Translations under genes and position numbers: made by a program
In this document: piece by piece, positions 26,318-34,158 of the stretch
Layout of the letters: each line of letters opens with the position of its first letter
Numbering within the stretch: position 1 is the first letter of the stretch
The notes under the pieces: generated by a model
Seen by the model: the letters and a program-made list of their open reading frames with translations, nothing else
Told to the model about the DNA's origin: nothing
Database searches by the model: none
Assembly (NCBI GenBank): GCA_003021705.1
Contig: PXRJ01000060.1
Coordinates: forward strand, 1 to 36,767
Source: Halobacteriales archaeon QS_3_64_16
Lineage (GTDB): Archaea > Halobacteriota > Halobacteria > Halobacteriales > Halococcaceae
DNA: 36,767 nucleotides
Direction: 5' to 3'

Positions 26318-27322
26318 ATGACCGAACTTCTCGCGACGACGCCGGGCGTCTATCCGCTCCCGGACGACGCGAAGACCGATCTCGCCCACCTGAAAGGCCA
26401 CCAGAAGGACGATCTGGTCAGCGGTGCGGAGGGCAGCGACGTGAGGAACATCTACGACCGCGCTCGCGAGACGGTCCTCACCGACCAGCGCGAGACCGGC
26501 CTCGATCGCGTCGTCGAGGGCCAACTGCGCTGGGACGACATGCTCGCCCACCCGCTCTGCGTTCACGACGCGGTCGACACCCGGGGCATCGTCCGGTACT
26601 ACGACAACAACAATTTCTACAGAGAGCCGGTCGTCGAGAACGAACTCGACTTCGACGGTGATCTGGCCGGTGACCTAAAGGTCGCCGCAGAGATCGCCAG
26701 CACCGATTCGCTCCAGGCCGTGGTGCCGGGACCCTACTCCCTCGCCGACCTTGCGGAAGACGATTTCTACGGGGACGAGACGGCTTTCTTGGAGGGTATC
26801 GCCGATTTCCTCGTCGGCGAAATCGAGGCCTTTCCCGACGTCGAGACGCTGTTCGTACTCGAGCCCTCGCTGGTCGTGAACCCGCCCGAGGACGGTGCCG
26901 ACGAGCGCGCGAGCGAGGCGATCTCCCGGGTAGCGAGCGCGACCGACGCCGAGGTAGTCGTCCAAACCTACTGGGGCGCGCTCACCGAGAAGGTCCACGC
27001 TCATCTGCTCGACGCCGAGATCGACGCGGTGGGCTACGATTTCGTGAGCGATCACGAGGCGAACCTCTATAATATCAGTGAGTACGGCACGAAGGGCTCG
27101 ATCGCGCTCGGGATCGTCGACGGACAGAACACGCTCGTCGAAGACCCCGCGAAGATCGACGAGCGCATCGAGTGGGTCCGGGAGAAATCGCCGATGCAGG
27201 CCTTCGACCGGATCTACGTGACGCCGAACACCGAGTTGTTCTACCTGCCAGTAACGAAATACCGCGAGAAGCTGGCGGCGTTGGCGGAGGCGGTCTCGCC
27301 GGCGGAGGTGAGCGCGACGTGA
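26318..27322 (+). CDS. MetE-like methionine synthase, N-terminal-type subunit
   Basis: The product is 334 residues of the UROD/MetE fold. It resembles the substrate-binding first half of cobalamin-independent methionine synthase: TTPGVYPLPDDAK at the start, ETGLDRVVEGQLRWDDML, AVVPGPYSLADLA, and a C-terminal segment IALGIVDGQNTLVEDP with YVTPNTELFYLPV. Typical Zn ligands are not present in this half. It is followed, with overlapping stop and start (GTGA), by the Zn-bearing homologue, so two genes replace the single bacterial metE. A TATA-like ATATTAAA lies about 28 bases before the ATG. Methyl transfer to homocysteine probably requires both, but the methyl donor in haloarchaea cannot be read from sequence. 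Confidence 0.85.
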   Translation: MTELLATTPGVYPLPDDAKTDLAHLKGHQKDDLVSGAEGSDVRNIYDRARETVLTDQRETGLDRVVEGQLRWDDMLAHPLCVHDAVDTRGIVRYYDNNNFYREPVVENELDFDGDLAGDLKVAAEIASTDSLQAVVPGPYSLADLAEDDFYGDETAFLEGIADFLVGEIEAFPDVETLFVLEPSLVVNPPEDGADERASEAISRVASATDAEVVVQTYWGALTEKVHAHLLDAEIDAVGYDFVSDHEANLYNISEYGTKGSIALGIVDGQNTLVEDPAKIDERIEWVREKSPMQAFDRIYVTPNTELFYLPVTKYREKLAALAEAVSPAEVSAT

Positions 27323-28461
27323 GTACCGATAGCGACGGCGGCGCTCGCAGCGCCGCCGACGGTCGGGGCGGTAATGGGGCCGGCGGTAGTGCCGACGCGA
27401 ACGCGAGTTCTCGCGAGGCCTTCCGGCCGCCCGAGCACCCGAACGAGCATTTCATCCTGACCAGCGTGGTCGGCAGCTACCCGAAACCCAAGTGGCTCAA
27501 CCGAGCTCAGGACCTCTACGAGGATTCAGGTAGCGACTTCGACGAAAGCAATTGGCAGGAAGCGACCGCGGACGCCTCGCGGCTGATCGTCGACGAACAC
27601 GAACGCGCCGGTATCGACGCGGTCGTCGACGGCGAGATGGGTCGAAACGAGATGGTCGAGTACTTCGCCCACCGGATCACAGGCTATGAGTTCCACGGCC
27701 GAGTAAAGGTTTGGGGGCACAACTACTTCGACAAGCCAAGCGTCACTGGCGAGGTCGAGTACAACGATCCGTGGCTCGTCGAGGAGTTCGAGTTCACGAA
27801 CGAGGTCGCCGAGCGGCCGGTCAAGGTACCGATCACGGGCCCGTATACGCTCGCGAGCTGGTCGTTCAACGAGTACTACGACAACGAGGCGGAACTCGCC
27901 TACGCGCTCGCGGATCTCGTGAACGAGGAGATCACCAAGCTCGTCGACGCCGGAGCCCAGTACATCCAGATCGATGAGCCGGCGCTCGCGACGACGCCCG
28001 ACGACCACGCGATCGTCGGCGAGTGTCTCGAGGGTCTTACCGATGGCATCCCCGAGGACGTCAGGATCGGCCTGCACGTCTGTTATGGGGATTACTCGAG
28101 GATCTATCCCGAGATCCTCGAGTTCCCGATCGATGAGTTCGACGTCGAACTCGCGAACGACGACTACGCTCAGCTCGACGTCTTCAAGCAGCCGGAGTTC
28201 ACCAAAGACCTCGCGCTCGGCGTCGTCGACGCTCACACTGCCGAAATCGAGTCCGTCGAGCAGATCGAGCGAAACATCCGGAAGGGACTCGAAGTCGTCC
28301 CTCCCGAGCGACTGACAGTAAGCCCCGACTGCGGACTCAAGCTCCTGCCCCGCGAGGTGGCCTACGAGAAGATGGCGAAGTTGGCCGAGGCCGCCCGAGC
28401 AGTAGAGCGCGACCTCGATAGGGGCGAGATCGAGGTCGGCGCGCCGGCGAGCGCGGACTGA
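27319..28461 (+). CDS. metE: Methionine synthase MetE-like catalytic subunit
   Basis: The product is 380 residues from a GTG that overlaps the stop of the preceding gene (GTGA at 27319-27322). The first 40 residues are a Gly/Ala/Asp-rich spacer. Then the MetE C-terminal pattern starts: TSVVGSYPKPKWL, VDGEMGRNEMVEYFAHR and VPITGPYTLASWSFNEYY. The zinc site that activates homocysteine is complete: His and Cys in LHVCYGDYSR, Glu in DVELAND and Cys in SPDCGLKLLP. The reaction is methyl transfer to homocysteine to give methionine. Tight coupling with the upstream homologue suggests a two-subunit enzyme. A T-run follows the gene. Confidence 0.9.
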   Translation: MSTDSDGGARSAADGRGGNGAGGSADANASSREAFRPPEHPNEHFILTSVVGSYPKPKWLNRAQDLYEDSGSDFDESNWQEATADASRLIVDEHERAGIDAVVDGEMGRNEMVEYFAHRITGYEFHGRVKVWGHNYFDKPSVTGEVEYNDPWLVEEFEFTNEVAERPVKVPITGPYTLASWSFNEYYDNEAELAYALADLVNEEITKLVDAGAQYIQIDEPALATTPDDHAIVGECLEGLTDGIPEDVRIGLHVCYGDYSRIYPEILEFPIDEFDVELANDDYAQLDVFKQPEFTKDLALGVVDAHTAEIESVEQIERNIRKGLEVVPPERLTVSPDCGLKLLPREVAYEKMAKLAEAARAVERDLDRGEIEVGAPASAD

Positions 28462-28489
28462 TTAGACTCATTCGATCCGGACGTATCGG

Positions 28490-28494
28490 TTTTT
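28490..28494 (+). terminator. T-run after metE
   Basis: Five T residues (CGGTTTTTCTCC) lie about 30 bases after the stop codon. This is a plausible archaeal terminator, without a strong hairpin. Confidence 0.35.
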
Positions 28495-28570
28495 CTCCGG
28501 AAGGAGAGAGCTACCTATCGAGGACTACGGAGACCGATCCGGTCTTGACGCTTGGCGACGAAACGAGTGT

Positions 28571-29197
28571 ATGCCAGCGGGAGTCGTCGTCGCCGGGGGT
28601 CGATCGACGCGCTTCGGCGAGCGCGATAAGGCCACGGCCAACCTCGGCGGTGTGCCAATGATCCGGCGGGTCGCCGATCGACTCGTGCCCATCGTTGATG
28701 CACTCGTCGTGAACTGCCGGGCGGACCAGCGCGAGGCGATCGAGGCTGCGCTCGCGGGCTACGACCGTCCGATCGAGTTCGCCATCGACGACGACCCCGA
28801 CGAAGGGCCGATGGCGGGCATCGGGCGAGGGCTGAGCGGGCTCGATCCAGAGACCTACGCGTTCGTCGTCGCCTGCGACATGCCACTGGTCGATCCCGAG
28901 TTCGTCACGTATCTCTTCGAGCGGGCGGCCGGCCGGGACGGCGCGATACCGAAACTAGCGGACGGCTGGTACCAGACCACCCACGCCGTCTACCGGGCGG
29001 GCCCGATGGTCGCGGCCTGCGAGGCGGCACTCGCCCGCGGCGACCGGAAGATCATCGCGCCCCTCGACGATCTCGACTACGCCCTCGTCGGCGAGGAGGC
29101 AGTCGAAGAGCAGGCGTCGATCGGTGCCGACGTCTTCGAGAACGTCAATACGGAAACCGAACTCGAAGCGGTCGCCGAACGCTTCGCACAGCCCTGA
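28571..29197 (+). CDS. mobA: Molybdenum cofactor guanylyltransferase (MobA)
   Basis: The product is 208 residues. MobA adds GMP from GTP to molybdopterin, giving the guanine dinucleotide cofactor needed by bis-MGD enzymes such as the two formate dehydrogenase-type proteins in this window. The GTP-binding loop AGGRSTRFGERDKA is at residues 8-21. It is followed by DDDPDEGPMAGIGRGL and the metal-binding VACDMPLVDPEF. The C-terminus ends with the usual FENVNTETELEA. It faces yqeC convergently. No clear promoter can be fixed for its ATG. Confidence 0.9.
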   Translation: MPAGVVVAGGRSTRFGERDKATANLGGVPMIRRVADRLVPIVDALVVNCRADQREAIEAALAGYDRPIEFAIDDDPDEGPMAGIGRGLSGLDPETYAFVVACDMPLVDPEFVTYLFERAAGRDGAIPKLADGWYQTTHAVYRAGPMVAACEAALARGDRKIIAPLDDLDYALVGEEAVEEQASIGADVFENVNTETELEAVAERFAQP

Positions 29198-29276
29198 CAT
29201 CCGTCGGAGTAGGACTGCGCCGCCGGATCGATACTGACGGTCCGCGTGGTGAGTGCGACCGCCGGACTACCGCGAC

Positions 29277-30020
29277 TCATTCGACGACGTTGACGACCGG
29301 GTCGGAGGCGGTCATCCGCGCGAGGACGATCCGCGAGACGGTCGGCGAGCCCGTGCCGGGACCCGCGCGATCGAGGACGCCACGGGCGATCCGTCGGCCG
29401 GTGGCTTCGAGTTCGCCGTCGTCGACCATGTTCACGACTGGAACGACCGTCGCTTTCTCCGGGACGTCCTTCAGCCCGCCCCTGGTGCTCGCGAGGACCG
29501 CCGCGACGTCGCTCGGCTCGATTTCCTCGCCGACCGCCCGCTCGGTGATTGCCGCGACGTGTTCGGGACGGTGGACTCGCTCGTCGGTGAGGGGCTCGCC
29601 GATGACCCGAGCGCTCGCGATCGGAAGTACAGTGTCGGCCTCACGGGGAAGCTGGGGTTCGCGCTCGTCGGGCGCTTTCAACCACCTCGTCCGTGCGCCG
29701 TCGGCTTTCACTAATAGGGGATCGTCAGTCCGCTCGGCGAAGTCGTTCACCACTGCGAGATTGTAGCCCAGATAGCGATCCTCGCGCTCGCGTTCGGGGA
29801 CGACGCCGAGCGGGCGCTCGGCGACCTGTTCGATCGCGCCCGCTGGGTCGTCGGTCACGGCGACCCGGGCGACCTGCTCGTCGAAGATCGGAATACGAAC
29901 CGTCGCGGTAACGACGGCTCGGTCGAGGCGGGCAGCGAGCGCGTACAGAGTCGTCTTCTTCCCGCCGGCACCGACGACACAGGTCAGATCGCCGACCGCC
30001 AGTGCTGTCGCGAGGTCCAT
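29277..30020 (-). CDS. yqeC: YqeC-type protein (putative selenium-molybdenum cofactor biosynthesis)
   Basis: The product is 247 residues. It has an early P-loop-like VVGAGGKKTTLYALA (residues 15-29) and the family blocks VKADGARTRWLKAPDEREP, GEPLTDERVHRPE and VVPVVNMVDD, which identify YqeC. The family is predicted to work on the labile selenium cofactor of molybdenum hydroxylases, or more generally in Mo enzyme maturation; its biochemistry is not established. The position next to mobA, in a window with two Mo/W enzymes, supports a Mo-cofactor role. No xanthine dehydrogenase-type gene is present within this window. Confidence 0.82.
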   Translation of the reverse strand: MDLATALAVGDLTCVVGAGGKKTTLYALAARLDRAVVTATVRIPIFDEQVARVAVTDDPAGAIEQVAERPLGVVPEREREDRYLGYNLAVVNDFAERTDDPLLVKADGARTRWLKAPDEREPQLPREADTVLPIASARVIGEPLTDERVHRPEHVAAITERAVGEEIEPSDVAAVLASTRGGLKDVPEKATVVPVVNMVDDGELEATGRRIARGVLDRAGPGTGSPTVSRIVLARMTASDPVVNVVE

Positions 30021-30080
30021 ACGATTCCCTACCAGTCAGGGAACAAAAACGAACCGTCAACTGTCGATCCGAGACGAGTA

Positions 30081-30551
30081 CTACTCGTAGAGCCAGCTCT
30101 CGTCGATCCGCTCGTACTCGATGAGTTCGCCCTCGTCAAAGAACAGATCGATCTCTCGCTCGTTCGACCCAGGGTCCTCGTGATCGGAGCCGTGGATAGC
30201 GTTCCGACCCAGATCGAGCGCGAGATCCCCGCGAATCGTACCGGGAGCCGCCTCGGCCGGATCGGTCGCGCCCATCATCTCCCGCACTTGGCGGGTGACG
30301 TCCGCGCCTTCCCAAACCATCGCGAAGGCTGGCCCGGCGGTGATGAACTCGACCAGGTCCTCGAAGAAGCCCTTGTCCGAATGCTCGGCGTAGTGTTCTT
30401 CTGCCAACTCCCGATTGATCTCGATTAGCTTCCCGCCGACCAGCTTCAGTCCTCGGGATTCGAGCCGGGAGACGATCTCGCCGATAAGTCCCCGCTGGAC
30501 CGCGTCGGGTTTGACCATCACGAAGGTCCGCTCGCGCTCCCCGGAGCTCAC
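30081..30551 (-). CDS. ndk: Nucleoside diphosphate kinase
   Basis: The product is 156 residues. Ndk transfers the gamma-phosphate of ATP to NDPs through a phospho-histidine. The sequence has [18 protein letters not shown] at the start, [12 protein letters not shown], and the active site [13 protein letters not shown] with H120. Its start is a GTG at 30551 that overlaps the eL24 stop (GTGA), so it is the last gene of the L7Ae-S28e-L24e-ndk operon, a standard archaeal arrangement. It ends in TAG. Confidence 0.95.
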   Translation of the reverse strand: MSSGERERTFVMVKPDAVQRGLIGEIVSRLESRGLKLVGGKLIEINRELAEEHYAEHSDKGFFEDLVEFITAGPAFAMVWEGADVTRQVREMMGATDPAEAAPGTIRGDLALDLGRNAIHGSDHEDPGSNEREIDLFFDEGELIEYERIDESWLYE

Positions 30552-31270
30552 TGTTCGTCCTCCGAGTCGTCGTTTTTCACGTCCTCGTCGGTTTCCTCTT
30601 CGGTGATTACCTCGTCGGCTTCCTCCTGCGAGACGGTCTCCTCGCCGGTGCGCTCGACGTCCTCGGCATCGAACTCGGTGTCGCTGTCCGCGTCGGTTTC
30701 GCGGGTGGTGTCCTCGGCGCTCGCCGCGGCGTCGTCGGGATCGGGGTCTCGGCGCTCGACGCTAGAGTCCTCGTGCTGGACGTCCTCTTCGATATCGGGA
30801 TCGTCGCCGCCCGCACGGCGGCCCGCTACCTCGTCGAGTTCCTCCGTCTGTGCGCCCCCGGCGGTCCGGGCTTCGGCGTCGCTTTCGGCGGCCGCGTCGA
30901 CGCGGTCGTCCGTAGTGCCGGCGGCGGTCTCCTCGTCCGCGCCTCGGTCACTCGTCGCGGCGGCGACGGCCTGGGCCTCGCTCTCTTCGGGAACGGTATC
31001 GACGTCCTCAGCGGGGCCACCGGCCTCCTCGGGGGCGTCGGCGGCGACCGTCTCGACGTCCTCCTGGGAGCCGACGGTTCGCTGGCGACGCTGGCGCAGA
31101 CGCCTGCTCTCGTCGGTCCACTCGACCTCCCGGGGAACGCGTCCGAGGTCGACGTTTTTCTCGCATTTCGAGGAGCAGTAGTGATCGACGCGGCCGCTGA
31201 CGAAGACGAACATCGTCCCGGTCCCGGGCTCGATGTCCGTCCCACAGAAATCACACGCACGCGTCTGCAT
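30548..31270 (-). CDS. rpl24e: 50S ribosomal protein L24e (eL24) with a very long acidic tail
   Basis: Residues 1-65 are a complete eL24 with the zinc ribbon C6, C9, C32, C36 ([22 protein letters not shown]) and [15 protein letters not shown]. Haloarchaeal eL24 usually ends near here. This protein continues for about 175 residues of low-complexity Glu/Asp/Ala/Thr sequence to residue 240. The tail is in frame, without lesions, and ends at the TGA that overlaps the ndk GTG. The tail should be disordered and, if translated, would project from the 50S subunit. The gene lies between S28e (two bases upstream) and ndk. Confidence 0.9.
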   Translation of the reverse strand: MQTRACDFCGTDIEPGTGTMFVFVSGRVDHYCSSKCEKNVDLGRVPREVEWTDESRRLRQRRQRTVGSQEDVETVAADAPEEAGGPAEDVDTVPEESEAQAVAAATSDRGADEETAAGTTDDRVDAAAESDAEARTAGGAQTEELDEVAGRRAGGDDPDIEEDVQHEDSSVERRDPDPDDAAASAEDTTRETDADSDTEFDAEDVERTGEETVSQEEADEVITEEETDEDVKNDDSEDEQ

Positions 31271-31272
31271 CG

Positions 31273-31488
31273 CTATCGACCCCCGATCGAGTCGGCCTCG
31301 CGGGCGGTCTCCCGTAGCTGAAGCACGTCGCCCACGCGAACCGGCCCGAGTACGTTGCGCGTGATGATCCGACCGGTATTACCACCCTCCTGGATACGGC
31401 ATTTGACCTGCATGGCCTCGCCGTGCATCCCCGTCTTGCCGATCACTTCGACCACTTCGGCCGAGGTGGAGTCCTCAGTAGCACTCAT
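31273..31488 (-). CDS. rps28e: 30S ribosomal protein S28e (eS28)
   Basis: The product is 71 residues. The core [20 protein letters not shown] followed by [25 protein letters not shown] and LRETAREA is the classical eS28 OB-fold of the small subunit. It sits 11 bases after L7Ae and two bases before eL24 in the operon, so it is certainly co-transcribed. Confidence 0.96.
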   Translation of the reverse strand: MSATEDSTSAEVVEVIGKTGMHGEAMQVKCRIQEGGNTGRIITRNVLGPVRVGDVLQLRETAREADSIGGR

Positions 31489-31499
31489 TTCCCCTCACC

Positions 31500-31862
31500 T
31501 CACCTCAGATCCTGCACGCGGTCGGCGATCTCCTCGACCCGATCGTCGGCCTCGCCGCCGTCGATTATCGCTGCGGCGGCGCTGCCGACCTCCAGGCCGG
31601 CGGCCTGACCGACTTCGTTCTGAGTCTCGACGTAGAGGAAAGGGACTTCTTTCTCCTCGGCGAGTTCGGGCAGGTGCATGACGATTTCTTCCGGCTGGAC
31701 GTCCTCGGCGATATAGACCAACTCGGCGCTGCCGCGCTCGACGGCTTTGGTGGTTTCGTTCGTGCCTTTCTTTACTGTCCCGGTGTCTCGGGCGACCTCC
31801 AAGGCGTCGATAGCGTCGTTTTGGAGATCGGCTGGAACGTCGAATGTTACGTATACTGACAT
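31500..31862 (-). CDS. rpl7ae: 50S ribosomal protein L7Ae (eL8), kink-turn RNA-binding protein
   Basis: The product is 120 residues. L7Ae binds kink-turns in 23S rRNA and in C/D, H/ACA and RNase P RNAs. Typical features are [18 protein letters not shown], which contacts the k-turn, [18 protein letters not shown] and [12 protein letters not shown]. It is first in the operon. A strong Shine-Dalgarno sequence (GGAGGT) lies 5-6 bases before the ATG, and the TATA box is about 105 bases upstream, so the mRNA has a real leader. This differs from the leaderless genes nearby and leaves room for translational control. Confidence 0.96.
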   Translation of the reverse strand: MSVYVTFDVPADLQNDAIDALEVARDTGTVKKGTNETTKAVERGSAELVYIAEDVQPEEIVMHLPELAEEKEVPFLYVETQNEVGQAAGLEVGSAAAAIIDGGEADDRVEEIADRVQDLR

Positions 31863-31899
31863 TGGGTACCTCCTGCGCGCGGGCTCGCACTCCCCTGCC

Positions 31900-31927
31900 G
31901 TGAGATCCTAGAGGCTAGGAGCATCAC
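31900..31927 (-). promoter_or_regulatory. Hairpin in the L7Ae mRNA leader
   Basis: Within the predicted leader, TCCTAG and CTAGGA form a perfect six-pair stem with a three-base loop (31906-31920). A second outer pairing, GTGA with TCAC, surrounds it across a small asymmetric internal loop. The hairpin includes two CTAG tetramers, which are rare in haloarchaeal DNA. It could affect translation of the ribosomal operon. It does not match a canonical kink-turn. Confidence 0.4.
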
Positions 31928-31966
31928 CGCCCCGCACAGCGTGTAATCCTCAATAACTCAGCGTAT

Positions 31967-31974
31967 CATAAAAG
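31967..31974 (-). promoter_or_regulatory. TATA box of the L7Ae-S28e-L24e-ndk operon
   Basis: CTTTTATG on the minus strand predicts a transcription start near 31943 and a leader of about 80 bases. Confidence 0.55.
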
Positions 31975-32112
31975 CGTGTTCAAACCGACGAGAGCGTGCG
32001 ATTACGGGACATGCCTCGCCTCGGGCCAGCCGCGATCGAGGGCGATCGTCCTCGTCTTCCTCCGCTGCCGGGCAGCAAAGTATTTCGCATAGGACCGGTC
32101 TAACTCCCGGTT

Positions 32113-32460
32113 ATGAACGTCGTCCATCGATCGGGTGGAACCGCTCGGACGATCGCCGGGACCGTCGAGCGGGCGAACTCGTGGTTCGCGAAAGGTCGGG
32201 GATTGATGTTCCGACGATCGATCGCCGAGGACTACGCGCTCGTCTTCGAGTTCGACCGAGTAGGGACGCGGCGCTTGCACATGGTCTGTGTTCCGTTTCC
32301 CATCGACGCCGTCTGGCTGCAAGAGGGTGTTATCGGGCACATCGAGCGCCTCCCGGCGTGGAGCGGTCGCGGGGCAGCCCGGGCCAATACCGTGATCGAG
32401 TTTCCCGCGGGAGCGACCGAGGGGATCGAGGTCGGCGATCGGCTCCGCGTCGAGGACTGA
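32113..32460 (+). CDS. DUF192 protein
   Basis: The product is 115 residues. DUF192 proteins are small beta-rich domains of unknown function, often secreted. The signature is present: FAKGRGLMFRRSI, ALVFEFDRVGTRRLHMVCVPFPIDAVWL and NTVIEFPAGATEGIEVGDRL. No signal peptide or lipobox is seen, so this copy is probably cytoplasmic. A TATA-like AAGTATTT lies about 30 bases before the ATG. It is divergent from the L7Ae operon. Confidence 0.88.
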   Translation: MNVVHRSGGTARTIAGTVERANSWFAKGRGLMFRRSIAEDYALVFEFDRVGTRRLHMVCVPFPIDAVWLQEGVIGHIERLPAWSGRGAARANTVIEFPAGATEGIEVGDRLRVED

Positions 32461-32564
32461 AACGGCGAGAAGCGACGACGTATGCAGCGATCGACCACCG
32501 AACGACCAGTAGGACGACTATCAGTGCCAACCGTCTAGGTTGATCGGCCGAGCCGGCGTCCGTG

Positions 32565-32765
32565 CTACCAGTAGGGAGTCGAGCGACGACCGGCCCGGCG
32601 GCTCGCGAGTGCGCTCACGAGGAGGAGGATCGCAGCGAGCCCGGTGATGACGGCCAGCATCGCCGGCCGGGCGAGTCCGCGAAGGATCACTTCGGCGAGC
32701 AGCTCGACCGACACGATAAGAAGCGCAGCGGCGATCACCGCCGAGAGGTACTTCGAAGAGTCCAT
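32565..32765 (-). CDS. Small two-helix membrane protein
   Basis: The product is 66 residues with two clear hydrophobic helices: YLSAVIAAALLIVSVELLAE at about 6-25 and LAVITGLAAILLLVSALA at about 37-54, then a short basic tail (SRRAGRR), which suggests a cytoplasmic C-terminus. I do not recognise a family. The clean two-helix pattern is not expected of a shadow frame, so I take it as a real small membrane protein. It stands alone between DUF192 and the DUF2064-like gene. Confidence 0.6.
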   Translation of the reverse strand: MDSSKYLSAVIAAALLIVSVELLAEVILRGLARPAMLAVITGLAAILLLVSALASRRAGRRSTPYW

Positions 32766-32872
32766 AGTCGAGTCCCGGCCCGGCGGTGAGTAAAACGCGT
32801 CGAAGGTCGGTCGGCGGACACGGGGAGTGCGGGGAACGCGGTGTTGAAAGGCGAGGCGACCTGAAAGAACTT

Positions 32873-33646
32873 ATGACGACCGTCGCCGTGCTCGCCGACC
32901 CACCTCGGGAAGGTCTCGTTTTGCCCACTATCGCCGAACGAACGCCGCTTTCAGCCGCCGAGGCCGCCGAACTCTACGGAGCGGCGCTGGCCGACGTACT
33001 GGGCGCGATCGAGGCCAGCGGCGGGGACCTGCTCGTGAACTACCGCCCCGAAGAATCGATCCCCGACGAGCACGCGACCGGCGAGAGTGCCGGGGACGCC
33101 GAAGCGGAGATCCGCGCGGTGGCCGAAAGAGGGCTCGAAGCACCCGATGAAGCGCGCTACGAGGTTCAAGTAGGGGAGACCTTCGCGGGGCGGGCGGGCA
33201 ACACCGCTACCCACCTACTCGAGGAGGAAGGCGTCGCGTCGGTCGCGATCGTCCCGGGGTCGGCGGCGTTTCTCACCCGGACGGCGGTCGACAGCGCGGC
33301 GATGAAGCTCCGGGGCAGCGAGGTCGTCCTCGGACCAGGGGACGACGGCGATCTCTACTACGCGGGGTTCAAAAGAGAGATCGACTTCGCGGACGCCTAT
33401 CGCCCGCCGGCAGTCGAGACGATCACCGACCGGGCGCTCGACGCCGGAAGCGAGGTCGATTTCCTCCCGATGGCACCCACGATAGGGACGCCCTCGGGCC
33501 TTGCGAGCGCGGTCGCGCTCTCTCGAGCCCGCTCGCGCGCGGGCCGGATCGTCCCTGCACGCACCGCAGCGCGCATCGAGGAGTTCGGGCTCGCCGTCGA
33601 AGCGCGCGAGGGCCGCCGAGAGGTGGTCCGGAGAAGCACTATCTAG
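32873..33646 (+). CDS. DUF2064-like protein (probable nucleotidyl/glycosyl transferase fold)
   Basis: The product is 257 residues from the ATG at 32873. It begins TTVAVLADPPREGLVLP, followed by TPLSAAEAAELYGAALADVL and ASGGDLLVNYRPE. Later come HLLEEEGVASVAIVPGSAAFL and GSEVVLGPGDDGDLYYAGFK. This is the layout of the GT-A-like DUF2064 family as I remember it; no substrate is known. The frame extends further upstream but into sequence without family features. It is the last ordinary gene before the AT-rich segment and ends 45 bases from the end of the convergent two-TM gene. Confidence 0.65.
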   Translation: MTTVAVLADPPREGLVLPTIAERTPLSAAEAAELYGAALADVLGAIEASGGDLLVNYRPEESIPDEHATGESAGDAEAEIRAVAERGLEAPDEARYEVQVGETFAGRAGNTATHLLEEEGVASVAIVPGSAAFLTRTAVDSAAMKLRGSEVVLGPGDDGDLYYAGFKREIDFADAYRPPAVETITDRALDAGSEVDFLPMAPTIGTPSGLASAVALSRARSRAGRIVPARTAARIEEFGLAVEAREGRREVVRRSTI

Positions 33647-33690
33647 TCATTGAGAATGGCCGTCACTCGTTAATTCACCGCTCACTTCTA

Positions 33691-34146
33691 CTATTCAGAG
33701 TTCAACCGACTGCGTATCAGATCTTCCACTTCCGCTTGATTAACTTTGTATCCATGTTTCTCGACGGTTTGGGATAGTCTCGAGGTCACCTCTGCTACAT
33801 ACTTTTCTTCCATGTGTTCATTTCTAGCTTCGTGGCTTTCCACTTTTCGTTCCAGCTCGGCGATGTCGTCCCTGAGTGTATACGGATACCACGAATAAGC
33901 CAACATTAATGGGACGGTGCCTGGCGGTTCTATCACCTCTTGATCAATAAGATCGCTGTACAAATCTTCTGAACTGTATACTGAGAAAAATAATCCAACA
34001 GCCGACGTAGTTACAAAAATCACCGCGAAAACCATAATTGATTCTAACAATGTATAATCTCTGGACACAACGGTCACTGTCGAGGCAAGAATCGCTATTA
34101 TAGAGTTGCTTGTGTTTATAATTGTTAGTTTCTTCTCAGACACCAT
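33691..34146 (-). CDS. Two-TM membrane protein with coiled coil, putative effector
   Basis: The product is 151 residues and matches no family I know. Two hydrophobic helices lie near the N-terminus (about 8-27, IINTSNSIIAILASTVTVV, and 34-57, SIMVFAVIFVTTSAVGLFF), separated by a very short loop. The rest is polar: a linker (VIEPPGTVPLMLAY), a heptad helix at about 91-127 (LRDDIAELERKVESHEAR) and a basic/acidic end. The coil closely resembles the coil at the end of the upstream gene product, LRD.I..L..+VE in both, suggesting direct pairing. It is the last gene of the operon, 12 bases after the previous stop. Short two-TM proteins at operon ends are often membrane-disrupting effectors in defence systems; here this is inference. 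Confidence 0.7.
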   Translation of the reverse strand: MVSEKKLTIINTSNSIIAILASTVTVVSRDYTLLESIMVFAVIFVTTSAVGLFFSVYSSEDLYSDLIDQEVIEPPGTVPLMLAYSWYPYTLRDDIAELERKVESHEARNEHMEEKYVAEVTSRLSQTVEKHGYKVNQAEVEDLIRSRLNSE

Positions 34147-34158
34147 CAGGTTAGTCGG

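Noticed and set aside
31900..31927. Kink-turn for L7Ae in its own leader
   Set aside because: The internal loop lacks the three-base bulge followed by tandem G-A/A-G pairs, so I list only a hairpin.
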